Positions 55,506 to 63,658 are shown, numbered from the stretch's first letter. The stretch: 64,000 bases of DNA from Clostridia bacterium (GCA_017522515.1 JAFWZH010000103.1:1-64000); one strand, 5' to 3'. Made by a program: numbers and translations. The notes: generated by a model not told the origin, from the letters alone.

Positions 55506-56465
55506 GTGGAGAATGTTTTTTTTGTAATATTATTTGCAGGGGGATTAATAAGTGTTATTGGTGCAGGCATATTAGCAACATTAAATACGGTCAGAAAAAG
55601 AAAATATGGAAGAATTGCACCTTCTGTTTTTATAGAAAAATATGGAGAAAAAGTGTATAGATTATTTTCCGGAAATAAGTACTTTATTAAATTCAGTGAT
55701 GAGGTAGCATATAAAATATCTGTTTTTAATACGGTGTCTTATGAAAAAAACAGACAGATTAGTATTTTTGTTGTTTTATTTTTTATATTTATAATTTCCG
55801 TTGTGTCAATAGTACTTTTATTTTTGTTTTTACCGTATTGGTATATTGCTTTTGTTTATATAGTTTTTTTTGTAACAGCATTGATTTTTTTATTACAATT
55901 GGTTTCAGATGCAATTATGAATAGATATCTGAAAAATTTGCCGGAGGCAATAAAAATATTGCAATCGCGTTTTATGACGAAAGGAAGTATATCAAAAGCA
56001 ATTCAAGTAAGTATTCCGGATTTGCCAACCGGTATAAAGGCAGAGATGATAAGAATATATGATGCAATGAAACAAAATGAAACAGAAAGAACAAAAGAAG
56101 TCTTTTGGGAAATTGATAAAAAATATTCCAATGAGCATATGTCAGTTTTGCTTGATTTGATACGTCTTGCTCATTATAACGGAGGAACCGAAACTGTAAA
56201 AACGCAATTCGATGCTATGATTAAAGACGTTCTCGAAGATTTGGAAAATCAGCAGGATTTAAGAGGGGCATCTATGAGTTATATTGTTATGTCAGTTTTG
56301 TTTACAGCCGCATTGCCAATAGTAAAAATATACAACGGATCAATACTTGGTACATCAGAAATGGAATATTACAGTTCACGAGAAGGAATGCTTTTTGCTA
56401 TGGCTTATGTGGGTTTTTTAATTCTCTTAATAGGTATTATGTTTTATCTAAAGAAAAAGGGGTGA
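55506..56465 (+). CDS. TadB-like inner-membrane platform protein (T2SS F family)
   Basis: 319 aa. One N-terminal helix, two central helices near 85-135, a cytoplasmic T2SSF-type helical domain (about 145-270: LPEAIKILQSRFMTKGSISKA and LAHYNGGTETV), and C-terminal helices. Start is GTG 55506 with AGGAGG (55491-55496) inside the end of tadA; the TTG at 55488 lies upstream of the SD. Confidence 0.78.
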   Translation: MENVFFVILFAGGLISVIGAGILATLNTVRKRKYGRIAPSVFIEKYGEKVYRLFSGNKYFIKFSDEVAYKISVFNTVSYEKNRQISIFVVLFFIFIISVVSIVLLFLFLPYWYIAFVYIVFFVTALIFLLQLVSDAIMNRYLKNLPEAIKILQSRFMTKGSISKAIQVSIPDLPTGIKAEMIRIYDAMKQNETERTKEVFWEIDKKYSNEHMSVLLDLIRLAHYNGGTETVKTQFDAMIKDVLEDLENQQDLRGASMSYIVMSVLFTAALPIVKIYNGSILGTSEMEYYSSREGMLFAMAYVGFLILLIGIMFYLKKKG

Positions 56466-56474
56466 ATTGTTACC

Positions 56475-57113
56475 ATGAGTCTTAGAGTTTTCTTTTTAAT
56501 AGGAGCTTTTCTTACGGGAGTCGCAGTAATTTTAACAGATCTTATAATCGGAGAAATAACACAACAAGAGCTTTTAATGAAAATAAGCGCGGTTATTGTC
56601 TTTTCTTGTTTTGCTTTCTACATTCCGACTTTGTTTAGGATTATAAAAAAATCAGGAGAAAATTCAAAAAAAAGAAAAGAATTAAGATTTTTAAAGAAAA
56701 TTTTTGTTATGTGTGGGAGCATAAAGCCTGTAGATTATATGCAGGTGGTAAATGCTATGTATGAAAGGGCCGAGTGCTATAAACAGGACTTAGAAAATAT
56801 AATGGATATTTTACGCAAGAGTAATATTGATAAAGAAGATTTTTTTAGTGAACTATTAATATCTACAAGAGATATTGATTCAAAATTATTTTATGAAAAG
56901 TTATTTATTGGTTTTTTATATGATTTTGATTTGGCAATAAGAAGCATAGAGGGAGATTTTTTACAGGAAAAAAGAGCATACGCAAGATTTATTAAAAAAA
57001 GGATTAATTTAATTCATATTGTCGGTGTAACAGGGTTGTTTGTCGCAATGACGATACTTTTAATGTATATGTTAAAACCCTGGCTAAATTCTATGAATTT
57101 TAGTCAATTTTAA
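56475..57113 (+). CDS. TadC-like membrane protein
   Basis: 212 aa. Two N-terminal helices, a basic loop, a helical cytoplasmic region and a C-terminal helix (about 178-200). Similar in plan to the shorter platform partner TadC, but divergent; assignment relies mainly on position after TadB. SD AAGGGGTG, ATG 56475. Confidence 0.6.
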   Translation: MSLRVFFLIGAFLTGVAVILTDLIIGEITQQELLMKISAVIVFSCFAFYIPTLFRIIKKSGENSKKRKELRFLKKIFVMCGSIKPVDYMQVVNAMYERAECYKQDLENIMDILRKSNIDKEDFFSELLISTRDIDSKLFYEKLFIGFLYDFDLAIRSIEGDFLQEKRAYARFIKKRINLIHIVGVTGLFVAMTILLMYMLKPWLNSMNFSQF

Positions 57114-57136
57114 AAACAATAAGAGAGGTCGTGAAT

Positions 57137-57538
57137 ATGGATAAAGTAATTACAGAAGTTATAATCGGAGCAGTAATTTTAACGCTGCTTATTTCAATAA
57201 TACCCATTTACAGGAGCAGTGCTGCCATAGTCAGTACTGCCGGTGAAAAAAATGATATAAATGAAAATATTAAGGAGGTGACTTTTGGGAGGATTCCGGA
57301 AAATGGAGATGTCGTTTCAGGAGGGTATTTATTGGAATTTGTTTTGTATGCAGCCCAAAAATATAAAATAGAATTATCTATAGAGTTTCCTGAAGGTATG
57401 TATGTTATTCGTAACAACAGTAAATCAGAGTGTTTTAATGTTGTAAACAATAACATGTTGTTTAAAATAGAACAAAGTGAATTTGTTGGTGAAGTTTTAA
57501 CAATCCATTTTGTTTTTTGTGAGGAAGAGAGTTTATAA
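57137..57538 (+). CDS. small membrane-anchored pilin-like protein
   Basis: 133 aa. Hydrophobic helix at residues 6-24 directly after a short N terminus (MDKVITEV), then a beta-rich extracytoplasmic domain. This is the pilin plan, but there is no Gly-x4-Glu prepilin cleavage site before the helix. ATG 57137 is chosen from GAGAGG (57123-57128). Confidence 0.6.
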   Translation: MDKVITEVIIGAVILTLLISIIPIYRSSAAIVSTAGEKNDINENIKEVTFGRIPENGDVVSGGYLLEFVLYAAQKYKIELSIEFPEGMYVIRNNSKSECFNVVNNNMLFKIEQSEFVGEVLTIHFVFCEEESL

Positions 57539-57593
57539 GAATATAGCGTAATTGCTGCAGGTTATAATAAAAACTTAAGATTGGAGAGGTTTT

Positions 57594-57962
57594 ATGGAAA
57601 AGGTAATTGCAACTATAGTTATTATTGTTTTGACAATGGGACTCATAAGTTATGCTATTGTGGGCCAAATGGGGGGATTTAGAGATACTGCAGATGTAGT
57701 AACCGAAGAAGAAAGTAGGTTAGATACAATGCTTAAAGACAGTTCAGTTGTTCCACTTAGTACAGTCAGAAACTATTTAAATAAGAGTTCTGCCGCGGGA
57801 TATGAGATCACTGTCGATGGGGAAACAATCACAAGCAGTGAGGATCTTTCTGAGTATAATGATAATACTTTGTTTAAAATGAGTAAAACATATGACGAAT
57901 ACGGCAAAATAACAGAAATAGTTTTTGTTTTAAAAAACCAATCTTTTGCCCAAGCCGGATAA
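57594..57962 (+). CDS. small pilin-like protein
   Basis: 122 aa. Begins MEKVIATIVIIVLTMGLISY, a membrane helix with almost no leader, then a hydrophilic domain ending in QSFAQAG. Good SD (GGAGAGG) and a TATAAT at 57563-57568 suggest extra expression; the strong hairpin downstream (57977-58009) may stabilise its mRNA. Candidate major subunit of the Tad-like structure, although the classical prepilin site is missing. Confidence 0.6.
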   Translation: MEKVIATIVIIVLTMGLISYAIVGQMGGFRDTADVVTEEESRLDTMLKDSSVVPLSTVRNYLNKSSAAGYEITVDGETITSSEDLSEYNDNTLFKMSKTYDEYGKITEIVFVLKNQSFAQAG

Positions 57963-57976
57963 TTTTTGCCTGATTT

Positions 57977-58009
57977 TTCAGATGTCGGTTTGTGGCGCCG
58001 ACATCTGAA
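57977..58009 (+). other. strong intra-operon hairpin without T-run
   Basis: TTCAGATGTCGG (57977-57988) pairs perfectly with CCGACATCTGAA (57998-58009), 12 bp, 9-nt loop. No T-run follows, so it is more likely an mRNA processing or stability element than a terminator. Confidence 0.75.
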
Positions 58010-58041
58010 TATATCAAAGTATAGAAGGAGAATGAAAAGAT

Positions 58042-58452
58042 ATGACAGGGAAATTTATGGCATACGTTTTATCAATAATTACTTTTTTTTATATACTTTT
58101 GATTAGTATTTCTTTATTTATGCATATGGCAACAGAAGAGAGAATTAATGACATTTGCTTTGATGCAGCAGAAACAATAAGTACGAGGGGTTTTTTGTCT
58201 AGTGAAGTTTTAGAATATATTAAGGGAAATCTTTCTTGTTATGGAATATATGAATTAAATATTACTTTGGAGAAATTAAATGAGGATGGGACTTTATGTT
58301 ATTACTTTGGAGAGGAACAAATTGTTGAAAAGTATTTATCAAAAGGAGATAGAATGGTTATTTCTGCAGTAGGACAAAATCCTACCATATTTGAAAAAGT
58401 AACAGGAATAGACAAGAGCATTGCAGCTGTTAAAGTTGCTGTAATTAATTGA
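58042..58452 (+). CDS. TadE/DUF4320-like membrane-anchored protein
   Basis: 136 aa. N-terminal helix (about 8-28), then a region with DAAETISTRGFLSSEVLEYI and a C-terminal beta-rich part. The design resembles DUF4320/TadE minor pilins found in clostridial Tad-like loci. ATG 58042 has GAAGGAG upstream. Confidence 0.55.
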   Translation: MTGKFMAYVLSIITFFYILLISISLFMHMATEERINDICFDAAETISTRGFLSSEVLEYIKGNLSCYGIYELNITLEKLNEDGTLCYYFGEEQIVEKYLSKGDRMVISAVGQNPTIFEKVTGIDKSIAAVKVAVIN

Positions 58453-58483
58453 TATTTTACATTTTAAAAAAGGAGGGTAATGC

Positions 58484-59014
58484 TTGGAACAAGTACTGTG
58501 TTTTTTTGTATCAATATTTATGTTTTCTTCTTTATTTGCTACATCTGCAGAAGCTTTGGCAGAAAAGCAAAAAAGCAGAATCATTAAACAAAACATAAAT
58601 TCTGCGGGGAGAGATATTCTTAACTATATAAAAGATGACAATGGGCAAATAATTATTGATGAAGAAGCATATTTGGAAAGTATTAAAAGTATGAATAATA
58701 CCGGAAAAATATTAGGAGGTATATTTTATTATAACAATTGTATTTCGGTTATTAAAAAAGAAAAAAATAAATACATTCTTAAAAGAGTTAATGCAGGACA
58801 GATGAATGAAAGAAATAGACTAAATACCATAAATAGTTTCTTGGCCTTTTTGTGTAACGAAAAGGAGCAAAAATTTTTTATAAACATATCTGTGGAAAAC
58901 GAAGAAGATTACTTAACGGAGGAATTTTTTAATAATTTAGAACAAAATACAGTTTTTATAGTAGCAGAAACAAAAAAAAATATAATTGTATCGGGTTTTG
59001 AATTGAAAATATAA
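58484..59014 (+). CDS. membrane-anchored minor subunit, unknown
   Basis: 176 aa. Start TTG 58484 with a strong SD GGAGGG (58472-58477). Hydrophobic N-terminal segment ending near SAEALA could be a signal peptide or anchor; the rest is mixed helix and strand. Family not recognised. Last gene of the Tad-like operon; directly followed by the DnaA-box cluster. Confidence 0.55.
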   Translation: MEQVLCFFVSIFMFSSLFATSAEALAEKQKSRIIKQNINSAGRDILNYIKDDNGQIIIDEEAYLESIKSMNNTGKILGGIFYYNNCISVIKKEKNKYILKRVNAGQMNERNRLNTINSFLAFLCNEKEQKFFINISVENEEDYLTEEFFNNLEQNTVFIVAETKKNIIVSGFELKI

Positions 59015-59017
59015 TAG

Positions 59018-59206
59018 TTTTCCACAGATAATTGTGGAAAACCCTGTGTAAAGCTGTGGAAAGTGGTGGAAAACAAATATACGGGTTAATAAACAAGCAA
59101 AACCTAAAAAAGTATCATTTATAGCCAAAAAATAAAAATAATCCACAGAAATCCTGTGGATAACTCGCTGGATTTTGTGGATAACTACACAAAAAACTGT
59201 GGAATA
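59018..59206. other. second DnaA-box cluster with oriC-like segment
   Basis: Seven DnaA-box-like 9-mers in 190 bp: TTTTCCACA (59018), TGTGGAAAA (59033), TGTGGAAAG (59055), TAATCCACA (59139), perfect TGTGGATAA at 59155-59163 and 59176-59184, TGTGGAATA (59198). The 14-mer TATAGCCAAAAAAT (59120-59133) also occurs at oriC (25525-25538), and in both places GGTTA-(N)-AACAAGCA precedes it. There is no CTA-trio or long A/T-only element. Perfect two-mismatch-free inverted pairs occur at 59018-59041 and 59141-59161. Confidence 0.85.
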
Positions 59207-59243
59207 AACAGGGGAAAACTATTCAAAACTATGAGTTTTCTCT

Positions 59244-59921
59244 TTACATTAAATAGAAAAGTATACTGAAAAAATGAAGTATGCTACCGGCTAAAACAAA
59301 AAGATGAAAAATCGAATGTATATATCGAATTTTCTTTTTTTTGCCTAATCCGTACAAAATTGCACCAATGGTATATGATATACCACCTATGAGTAAGAAA
59401 ATAAGACAAATAGGGTTAAAGTATTTTATCATAGGACCTGTAACAGTTGCTACGCACCAACCCATGGCAAGATAGCAAATCATTGAAAAAACCTTAAATT
59501 TTTTCATATTAACAGCATTTAAAGTAATTCCTAAAGCAGCAGCGCCCCAAATTACACCGAAAATTGTCCAAGCAAGACCGGGACGGTAAGGGCGCAGACC
59601 GCTCAACATAAAAGGTGTATATGTGCCGGCAATCAGAAAAAATATTGAGCAATGGTCAATTACGCGAAAGACCTTTTTTGCTGTGTTATGACGAAGACCA
59701 TGATAAATACTGGACATTGTATAAAGAATTATCATTGAACCGCCGTAAATGGCACCGCTCACTACACCCCAAACATTATGGTGTATGGCGGCCATAATTA
59801 CACAAAGTGTTACTGCAGCAATAGCAAGGGCTCCACCTACAATATGTGAAACCATATTAAAAATTTCCTCTCCTTTTGTATAAAGAGGGGTTTCCGTTGT
59901 ATTAATTTTGTTTTGTGTCAT
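59244..59921 (-). CDS. hemolysin III/YqfA (TrhA) family membrane protein
   Basis: 225 aa with seven transmembrane helices. PAQR/hemolysin III signatures: SSIYHGLRH near 70, DHCSIFFLIAGTYTPF near 88, and HSIFHLFVLAGSILHF near 202, which hold the metal-binding Ser/Asp/His set. In E. coli the homologue affects membrane fluidity. It is the only minus-strand gene right of oriC in the window. Own promoter at 59975-60003. Confidence 0.88.
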   Translation of the reverse strand: MTQNKINTTETPLYTKGEEIFNMVSHIVGGALAIAAVTLCVIMAAIHHNVWGVVSGAIYGGSMIILYTMSSIYHGLRHNTAKKVFRVIDHCSIFFLIAGTYTPFMLSGLRPYRPGLAWTIFGVIWGAAALGITLNAVNMKKFKVFSMICYLAMGWCVATVTGPMIKYFNPICLIFLLIGGISYTIGAILYGLGKKKKIRYIHSIFHLFVLAGSILHFFSILFYLM

Positions 59922-59974
59922 ATATAAGACTCCCGTTTTGTTTACATTAGCTGTGTGAAAAAATCACTAAACAG

Positions 59975-60003
59975 AGTATACACGAAAAAGAATAAAAAGC
60001 CAA
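59975..60003 (-). promoter_or_regulatory. hemolysin III promoter
   Basis: Minus strand TTGGCT (60003-59998), 17-bp spacer, TATACT (59980-59975). Confidence 0.65.
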
Positions 60004-60039
60004 GAAAATTGGAAGAAAATTGTTATTTGCAAAATAGTT

Positions 60040-60068
60040 TTGTTAAAGAGGGGTAGATATGTTATAAT
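60040..60068 (+). promoter_or_regulatory. promoter of the HAD phosphatase gene
   Basis: TTGTTA (60040-60045), 17-bp spacer, TATAAT (60063-60068) with TGT just before it. It excludes the longer start at 60040. Confidence 0.75.
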
Positions 60069-60087
60069 CCCAAATGGAGGCGATTGT

Positions 60088-60930
60088 ATGATCTCAAACA
60101 ATAAATACCCTGTTGAAGACTTGAAGAAAGTAAAATGCTTCTTGTTGGATATGGATGGCACTATTTATTTAGGAGATAATGTTATAGATGGCACACATGA
60201 ATTTCTAGAGATATTAAAAAAACAAGGGAAAAAAGCCATGTATATAACAAACAACTCTTCTAAAGCAACATCGCAATATGTAGAAAAGCTTTCTAAACTT
60301 GGGATTTATTCCGAAGAAGAAGACTTTTTTACTTCGGTTAATGCACTGGAATATAATTTGAATTTAAAAAAACAGGGAGCAAGGCTTTTTGTTTTAGGTA
60401 CGCCTGTATTTGAAGAGTATTTGAAAGAAAAAGGTTTTCAGATCATTAAAGAGTATTATAATGAACCGGAAAAAAGACCGGATTATGTAATACTTGCATT
60501 TGATATGACGTTAACTTATGATAAGCTTCGTATTGCTTGTGACTATATAGTTGATGGTGTTGAGTATTGGGCAACACATCCTGATATGGTGTGCCCCGTA
60601 AGCGGAGGAAGATTTATTCCGGATGCAGGTTCTTTTATCGAATGTATTTATGGTACTACAGGTAAACGGCCTTCTTTTATAGTTGGTAAGCCAAATCCTT
60701 GCATTATAAATGTTATTATGGACAAGTACGGATATAAGCCGGAGGAGGTTGCAGTTGTCGGAGACAGACTTCATACAGATATAATGTCTGCTGTTAACGC
60801 CGGCGTTAATTCGATTTGTGTTTTAAGTGGAGAGGCAACTGTTAAAGATATAGAAGCAACGCCGGATAAAAATAAGCCTCGATATGTGTTTAACAGCATT
60901 AAAGATATATATGAATTATTGAATAATTGA
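60088..60930 (+). CDS. HAD-family sugar phosphatase, NagD/PNPase-like
   Basis: 280 aa. HAD motif I FLLDMDGTIYLGD near 20, motif II TNNSSKA near 60, cap C2a region, motif III Lys in VGKPNPCI near 205, motif IV VVGDRLHTDI near 230. Members of the NagD/AraL/4-nitrophenylphosphatase group dephosphorylate sugar phosphates or related metabolites. ATG 60088 has GGAGG (60076-60080). Confidence 0.88.
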   Translation: MISNNKYPVEDLKKVKCFLLDMDGTIYLGDNVIDGTHEFLEILKKQGKKAMYITNNSSKATSQYVEKLSKLGIYSEEEDFFTSVNALEYNLNLKKQGARLFVLGTPVFEEYLKEKGFQIIKEYYNEPEKRPDYVILAFDMTLTYDKLRIACDYIVDGVEYWATHPDMVCPVSGGRFIPDAGSFIECIYGTTGKRPSFIVGKPNPCIINVIMDKYGYKPEEVAVVGDRLHTDIMSAVNAGVNSICVLSGEATVKDIEATPDKNKPRYVFNSIKDIYELLNN

Positions 60931-60956
60931 GAAATAACTTGATTGTATGGTATAAT
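60927..60956 (+). promoter_or_regulatory. promoter of the sugar transferase gene
   Basis: TTGAGA (60927-60932, overlapping the previous stop), 18-bp spacer, TATAAT (60951-60956) with TGG before it. The start point near 60963 supports TTG 60992 as the start codon. Confidence 0.7.
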
Positions 60957-60991
60957 AATGAATGCCATTTAGTAATTATGGAGTTGATTTT

Positions 60992-62347
60992 TTGAAAAAT
61001 AGTGAGCAATATAAAAGAATATTTAGACTAGGGCTTATAGCCTTATTGTTTGCAATAGAAATGTTAGTGTTTCTTTATGTATGGAAAACATACTATAGTA
61101 ATCTCATGGAGATAACATATGCGAAATTAGGACACTGGATGATTGTTGCTGTATACGGAATAATGCTTTGCATTTTTACTGTTATTTTCGCCGGCTGGAA
61201 AATTGGTTATCTGCGTGTTTTTAATATGGTATATTTGCAATCTCTCACAACCGTGTGGGCGAATATAATTATTTATCTGCAAATTGTATTGTTGACAAGG
61301 CATTTTTACTCTGTTGTGCCAATTTTATTGATGACAATTACTGAAATCATTATTATAGCAATTTGGAGTCCCGTTGTTTCTTTGCTTTACAGAGTGGTTT
61401 ATCCTCCGAGAAGAGTATTAATGGTATATGCAGAACGCTGGTCACAAGGTATTTTAGAAAAATTTAATTCCAGAGCAGACTGTTTTCATGTAGAAGAAAA
61501 AATTAATGTTTCAGAAGGATTAGAGACAATATATAGCAAGTGTCACTTATATGAAGGAGTAATAATATGTGATGTTCCTTCAGAGACAAGAAATAAAATT
61601 TTGAAATATTGTTATGATAATGCTATCAGAACATACACAACACCTAAGATATCTGATATTATTATGAGAAGTTCCGAGAGCATACACCTTTTTGATACGC
61701 CATTGGTACTGTCGAGAAATGTTGGACTGACCGCTGAGCAGAGATTTATGAAAAGGTTATTTGATATTTTATTATCTCTTATAGCTATAATAGTTTTTTC
61801 GCCTCTAATGGCAATAATTGCTATAGCAATAAAAATTGATGATGGTGGACCGGTTTTTTTCAGACAAGACAGAGTTACAATGAATGGAAAAGTTTTTTCT
61901 ATTCTTAAATTTAGAAGCATGATTGTTGATGCGGAGAAAAATGGAGCTGTAATTCCGGCAATAGATAACGATCCGAGAATAACCAGAGTGGGCAAAATAA
62001 TAAGAAAAATAAGAGTGGACGAGCTACCGCAGATTTTCAATATTATTAAAGGTGAAATGAGTATTGTCGGCCCAAGACCGGAGAGAGTTGAACACGTAGA
62101 AAAGTATAAAAAGGAAATTCCGGAGTTTAAGTACAGAGAAAAAGTAAAAGCCGGACTTACGGGTGTTGCACAGGTGTATGGAAAATATAATACATCTGCA
62201 TATGATAAATTAAAACTGGATCTTATGTATATTCAGAATTATAGAATTTTATTCGATATCGAGATTATCTTTCAGACTATCAAAATATTGTTCGAGAAAG
62301 AAAGTACTGAGGGATTTAAAGAAAACAAAACAGATTCAAAAGAATAA
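60992..62347 (+). CDS. polyprenyl glycosylphosphotransferase (WbaP/EpsL-type sugar transferase)
   Basis: 451 aa. Four N-terminal membrane helices with a nucleotide-fold-like region (about 140-230), then the bacterial sugar transferase domain (about 255-440): KRLFDILLSLIAIIVFSPLM, VFFRQDRVTMNGKVFSILKF, RKIRVDELPQIFNIIKGEM, SIVGPRPERVEH and KAGLTGVAQVYGKYNTS. It transfers a sugar 1-phosphate from UDP-sugar to undecaprenyl phosphate, the first step of exopolysaccharide or glycan assembly. TTG 60992 is chosen: GGAG (60980-60983) is 8 nt upstream; ATG 60962 sits at the transcription start. Confidence 0.9.
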   Translation: MKNSEQYKRIFRLGLIALLFAIEMLVFLYVWKTYYSNLMEITYAKLGHWMIVAVYGIMLCIFTVIFAGWKIGYLRVFNMVYLQSLTTVWANIIIYLQIVLLTRHFYSVVPILLMTITEIIIIAIWSPVVSLLYRVVYPPRRVLMVYAERWSQGILEKFNSRADCFHVEEKINVSEGLETIYSKCHLYEGVIICDVPSETRNKILKYCYDNAIRTYTTPKISDIIMRSSESIHLFDTPLVLSRNVGLTAEQRFMKRLFDILLSLIAIIVFSPLMAIIAIAIKIDDGGPVFFRQDRVTMNGKVFSILKFRSMIVDAEKNGAVIPAIDNDPRITRVGKIIRKIRVDELPQIFNIIKGEMSIVGPRPERVEHVEKYKKEIPEFKYREKVKAGLTGVAQVYGKYNTSAYDKLKLDLMYIQNYRILFDIEIIFQTIKILFEKESTEGFKENKTDSKE

Positions 62348-62374
62348 AAAACGCAGGCCATATAAAATTTTGTA

Positions 62375-62402
62375 TTGACGTAAGTTTAATTTATGGTATA
62401 AT
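62375..62402 (+). promoter_or_regulatory. tRNA-Ser promoter
   Basis: TTGACG (62375-62380), 16-bp spacer, TATAAT (62397-62402) with TGG, 20 bp before the tRNA. Confidence 0.85.
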
Positions 62403-62421
62403 TACGAAAGCTCGGCGATGT

Positions 62422-62513
62422 GGAGATATACCCAAGTTGGCCGAAGGGGCGCCCCTGCTAAGGGTGTAGGTCGGGAAACCGGCGCGAGAGTTCAAATCTC
62501 TCTATCTCCGCCA
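62422..62513 (+). tRNA. tRNA-Ser (GCT), CCA encoded
   Basis: 92 nt. Acceptor GGAGATA/TATCTCC, discriminator G, encoded CCA (62511-62513). Anticodon stem CGCCC/GGGTG, loop CTGCTAA, anticodon GCT (62457-62459). A long variable arm (about TAGGTCGGGAAACCGGC) marks a class II tRNA-Ser. T arm with TTCAAAT. Confidence 0.97.
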
Positions 62514-62516
62514 AAG

Positions 62517-62554
62517 AATAACCGTCATTCTGATACAACGGAATGACGGTTATT
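62517..62554 (+). terminator. tRNA-Ser terminator
   Basis: AATAACCGTCATTC (62517-62530) and GAATGACGGTTATT (62541-62554) form a perfect 14-bp stem, 10-nt loop, with a T-run at its end. Confidence 0.92.
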
Positions 62555-62627
62555 TTATACCTAAAATCAGAATTTTGAGAACTTTGGGAAAGGTAAAACA
62601 CCTTACTGTTTCATTTCTTCCGTTTCA

Positions 62628-62715
62628 AATCGTTAAAATACAGGCAATCGTTAATTTGCACCCGTAATCGTTGATTTATAGGGTTAATCGTTGAATTATA
62701 GGCGGCAATCGTTAA
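62628..62715 (+). repeat. five phased direct repeats AATCGTTRA
   Basis: AATCGTT(A/G)A at 62628, 62646, 62666, 62686 and 62707: spacing 18, 20, 20, 21 bp, about two helical turns. The last unit ends 4 bp before the -35 of the lipoprotein promoter. The motif is close to the LytTR direct-repeat consensus, and the arrangement also recalls repeated ends of IS21-family elements. Confidence 0.85.
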
Positions 62716-62719
62716 ATTA

Positions 62720-62748
62720 TTGAAAATGAACTTTTTCTATGCTATAAT
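62720..62748 (+). promoter_or_regulatory. promoter of the lipoprotein gene
   Basis: TTGAAA (62720-62725), 17-bp spacer, TATAAT (62743-62748) with TGC (extended -10). Confidence 0.85.
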
Positions 62749-62780
62749 TATTTAAAGGATAAGTGAACGGAGGTAAGGAT

Positions 62781-63527
62781 ATGAAAAAAGTATTATGTTT
62801 AATTGTCGTAATACTTATATTATTATGCGGTTGTTCTCCTGTAAGCCAGTCAGGTCAATCACATACCGACACACCTTCAAAAGAAGATACATTTACAAAA
62901 AATGAGAATGGGAACATTGTTAGTAATTCGGAGGTTGAGTACACCCTCTTGGCAAACGAAGGATTACTGTACTATTTGGGTGACTTGGACTTTATCGGCA
63001 GCATACAAGGAGAAGAAAAATCATCTCAGCACTTGGGACTTTCATATCAAACAGGGATGTTTGCTATCAAAGATGCTGACAATGACAACATCCTGATCAG
63101 ACGCGCTCCCGATAATGAATGGTTTAGTATTTACCGCAAGGCCTCGTTGCCATCATTCGACTTTGCTGTAGATAATTGCATTCGATTTGAATTTGTTTCC
63201 GGTATAGGAAATACGGAGAACGATGTAACTCACACAACTTGTGATGATGGAATCGTTGTAGCATCTGAAATTGCAGAGTTCTTATCCGATGTCCGTTCAC
63301 AAAAGGATCCTCGCGAGGCAGGCTTATATGATCTAATTAAGAAACCAGATGGAATGCTGGAAAACTGTTATGTTTATGGCGTAGTCTACGGATTTTTCGA
63401 GGAAGAACCTAATTTAGCAGTGCGAATGGATATTACCTCATATAACGATTTGGCATATTCGATTTCTATTGATGGTAAGGAATATGTTTTGCCCGCAGAG
63501 TGGCTTCAGAAATTAGGAAACAAGTGA
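62781..63527 (+). CDS. lipoprotein of unknown function
   Basis: 248 aa. Lipoprotein signal peptide with lipobox LLCGC (Cys near residue 18), a Ser/Thr/Gln-rich linker to about residue 50, then a soluble domain with no recognised family. SD GGAGG (62770-62774) before ATG 62781; the upstream GTG at 62763 precedes the SD. Codon use is less A/T-biased than the pilus genes. It is isolated between a phased operator-like array and a C-rich repeat array, which suggests recent insertion or special control. Confidence 0.72.
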   Translation: MKKVLCLIVVILILLCGCSPVSQSGQSHTDTPSKEDTFTKNENGNIVSNSEVEYTLLANEGLLYYLGDLDFIGSIQGEEKSSQHLGLSYQTGMFAIKDADNDNILIRRAPDNEWFSIYRKASLPSFDFAVDNCIRFEFVSGIGNTENDVTHTTCDDGIVVASEIAEFLSDVRSQKDPREAGLYDLIKKPDGMLENCYVYGVVYGFFEEEPNLAVRMDITSYNDLAYSISIDGKEYVLPAEWLQKLGNK

Positions 63528-63550
63528 TTTGAAATAGATTTCTGCACGCT

Positions 63551-63641
63551 TGCACCCCCTGACCCTAAAATGCACCCCCTAAAATGATTTTGCACCCCCT
63601 AACCTCAAAAGGGGGCGCATTTGTATTAAAATTAGGGTCAG
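63551..63641 (+). repeat. 20-bp-period TGCACCCCCT array with inverted repeats (possible IS end)
   Basis: TGCACCCCCT begins at 63551, 63571 and 63591, exactly 20 bp apart, then its near inverse AGGGGGCGCA at 63610-63619. An outer inverted repeat CTGACCCTAA (63559-63568) and TTAGGGTCAG (63632-63641) encloses the array. Multiple phased end repeats starting TG are a feature of IS21-family termini; no transposase is in view. Confidence 0.75.
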
Positions 63642-63658
63642 TCTTCAAAGAAAAAAAT

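Noticed and set aside
59018..59041. TTTTCCACA/TGTGGAAAA inverted pair as a terminator of the Tad-like operon
   Set aside because: No T-run follows; both arms are DnaA-box matches within a larger cluster.
62628..62715. Reading the AATCGTTRA units as a CRISPR array
   Set aside because: Units are only 9 bp with 9-12 bp between them, and no cas genes are present.
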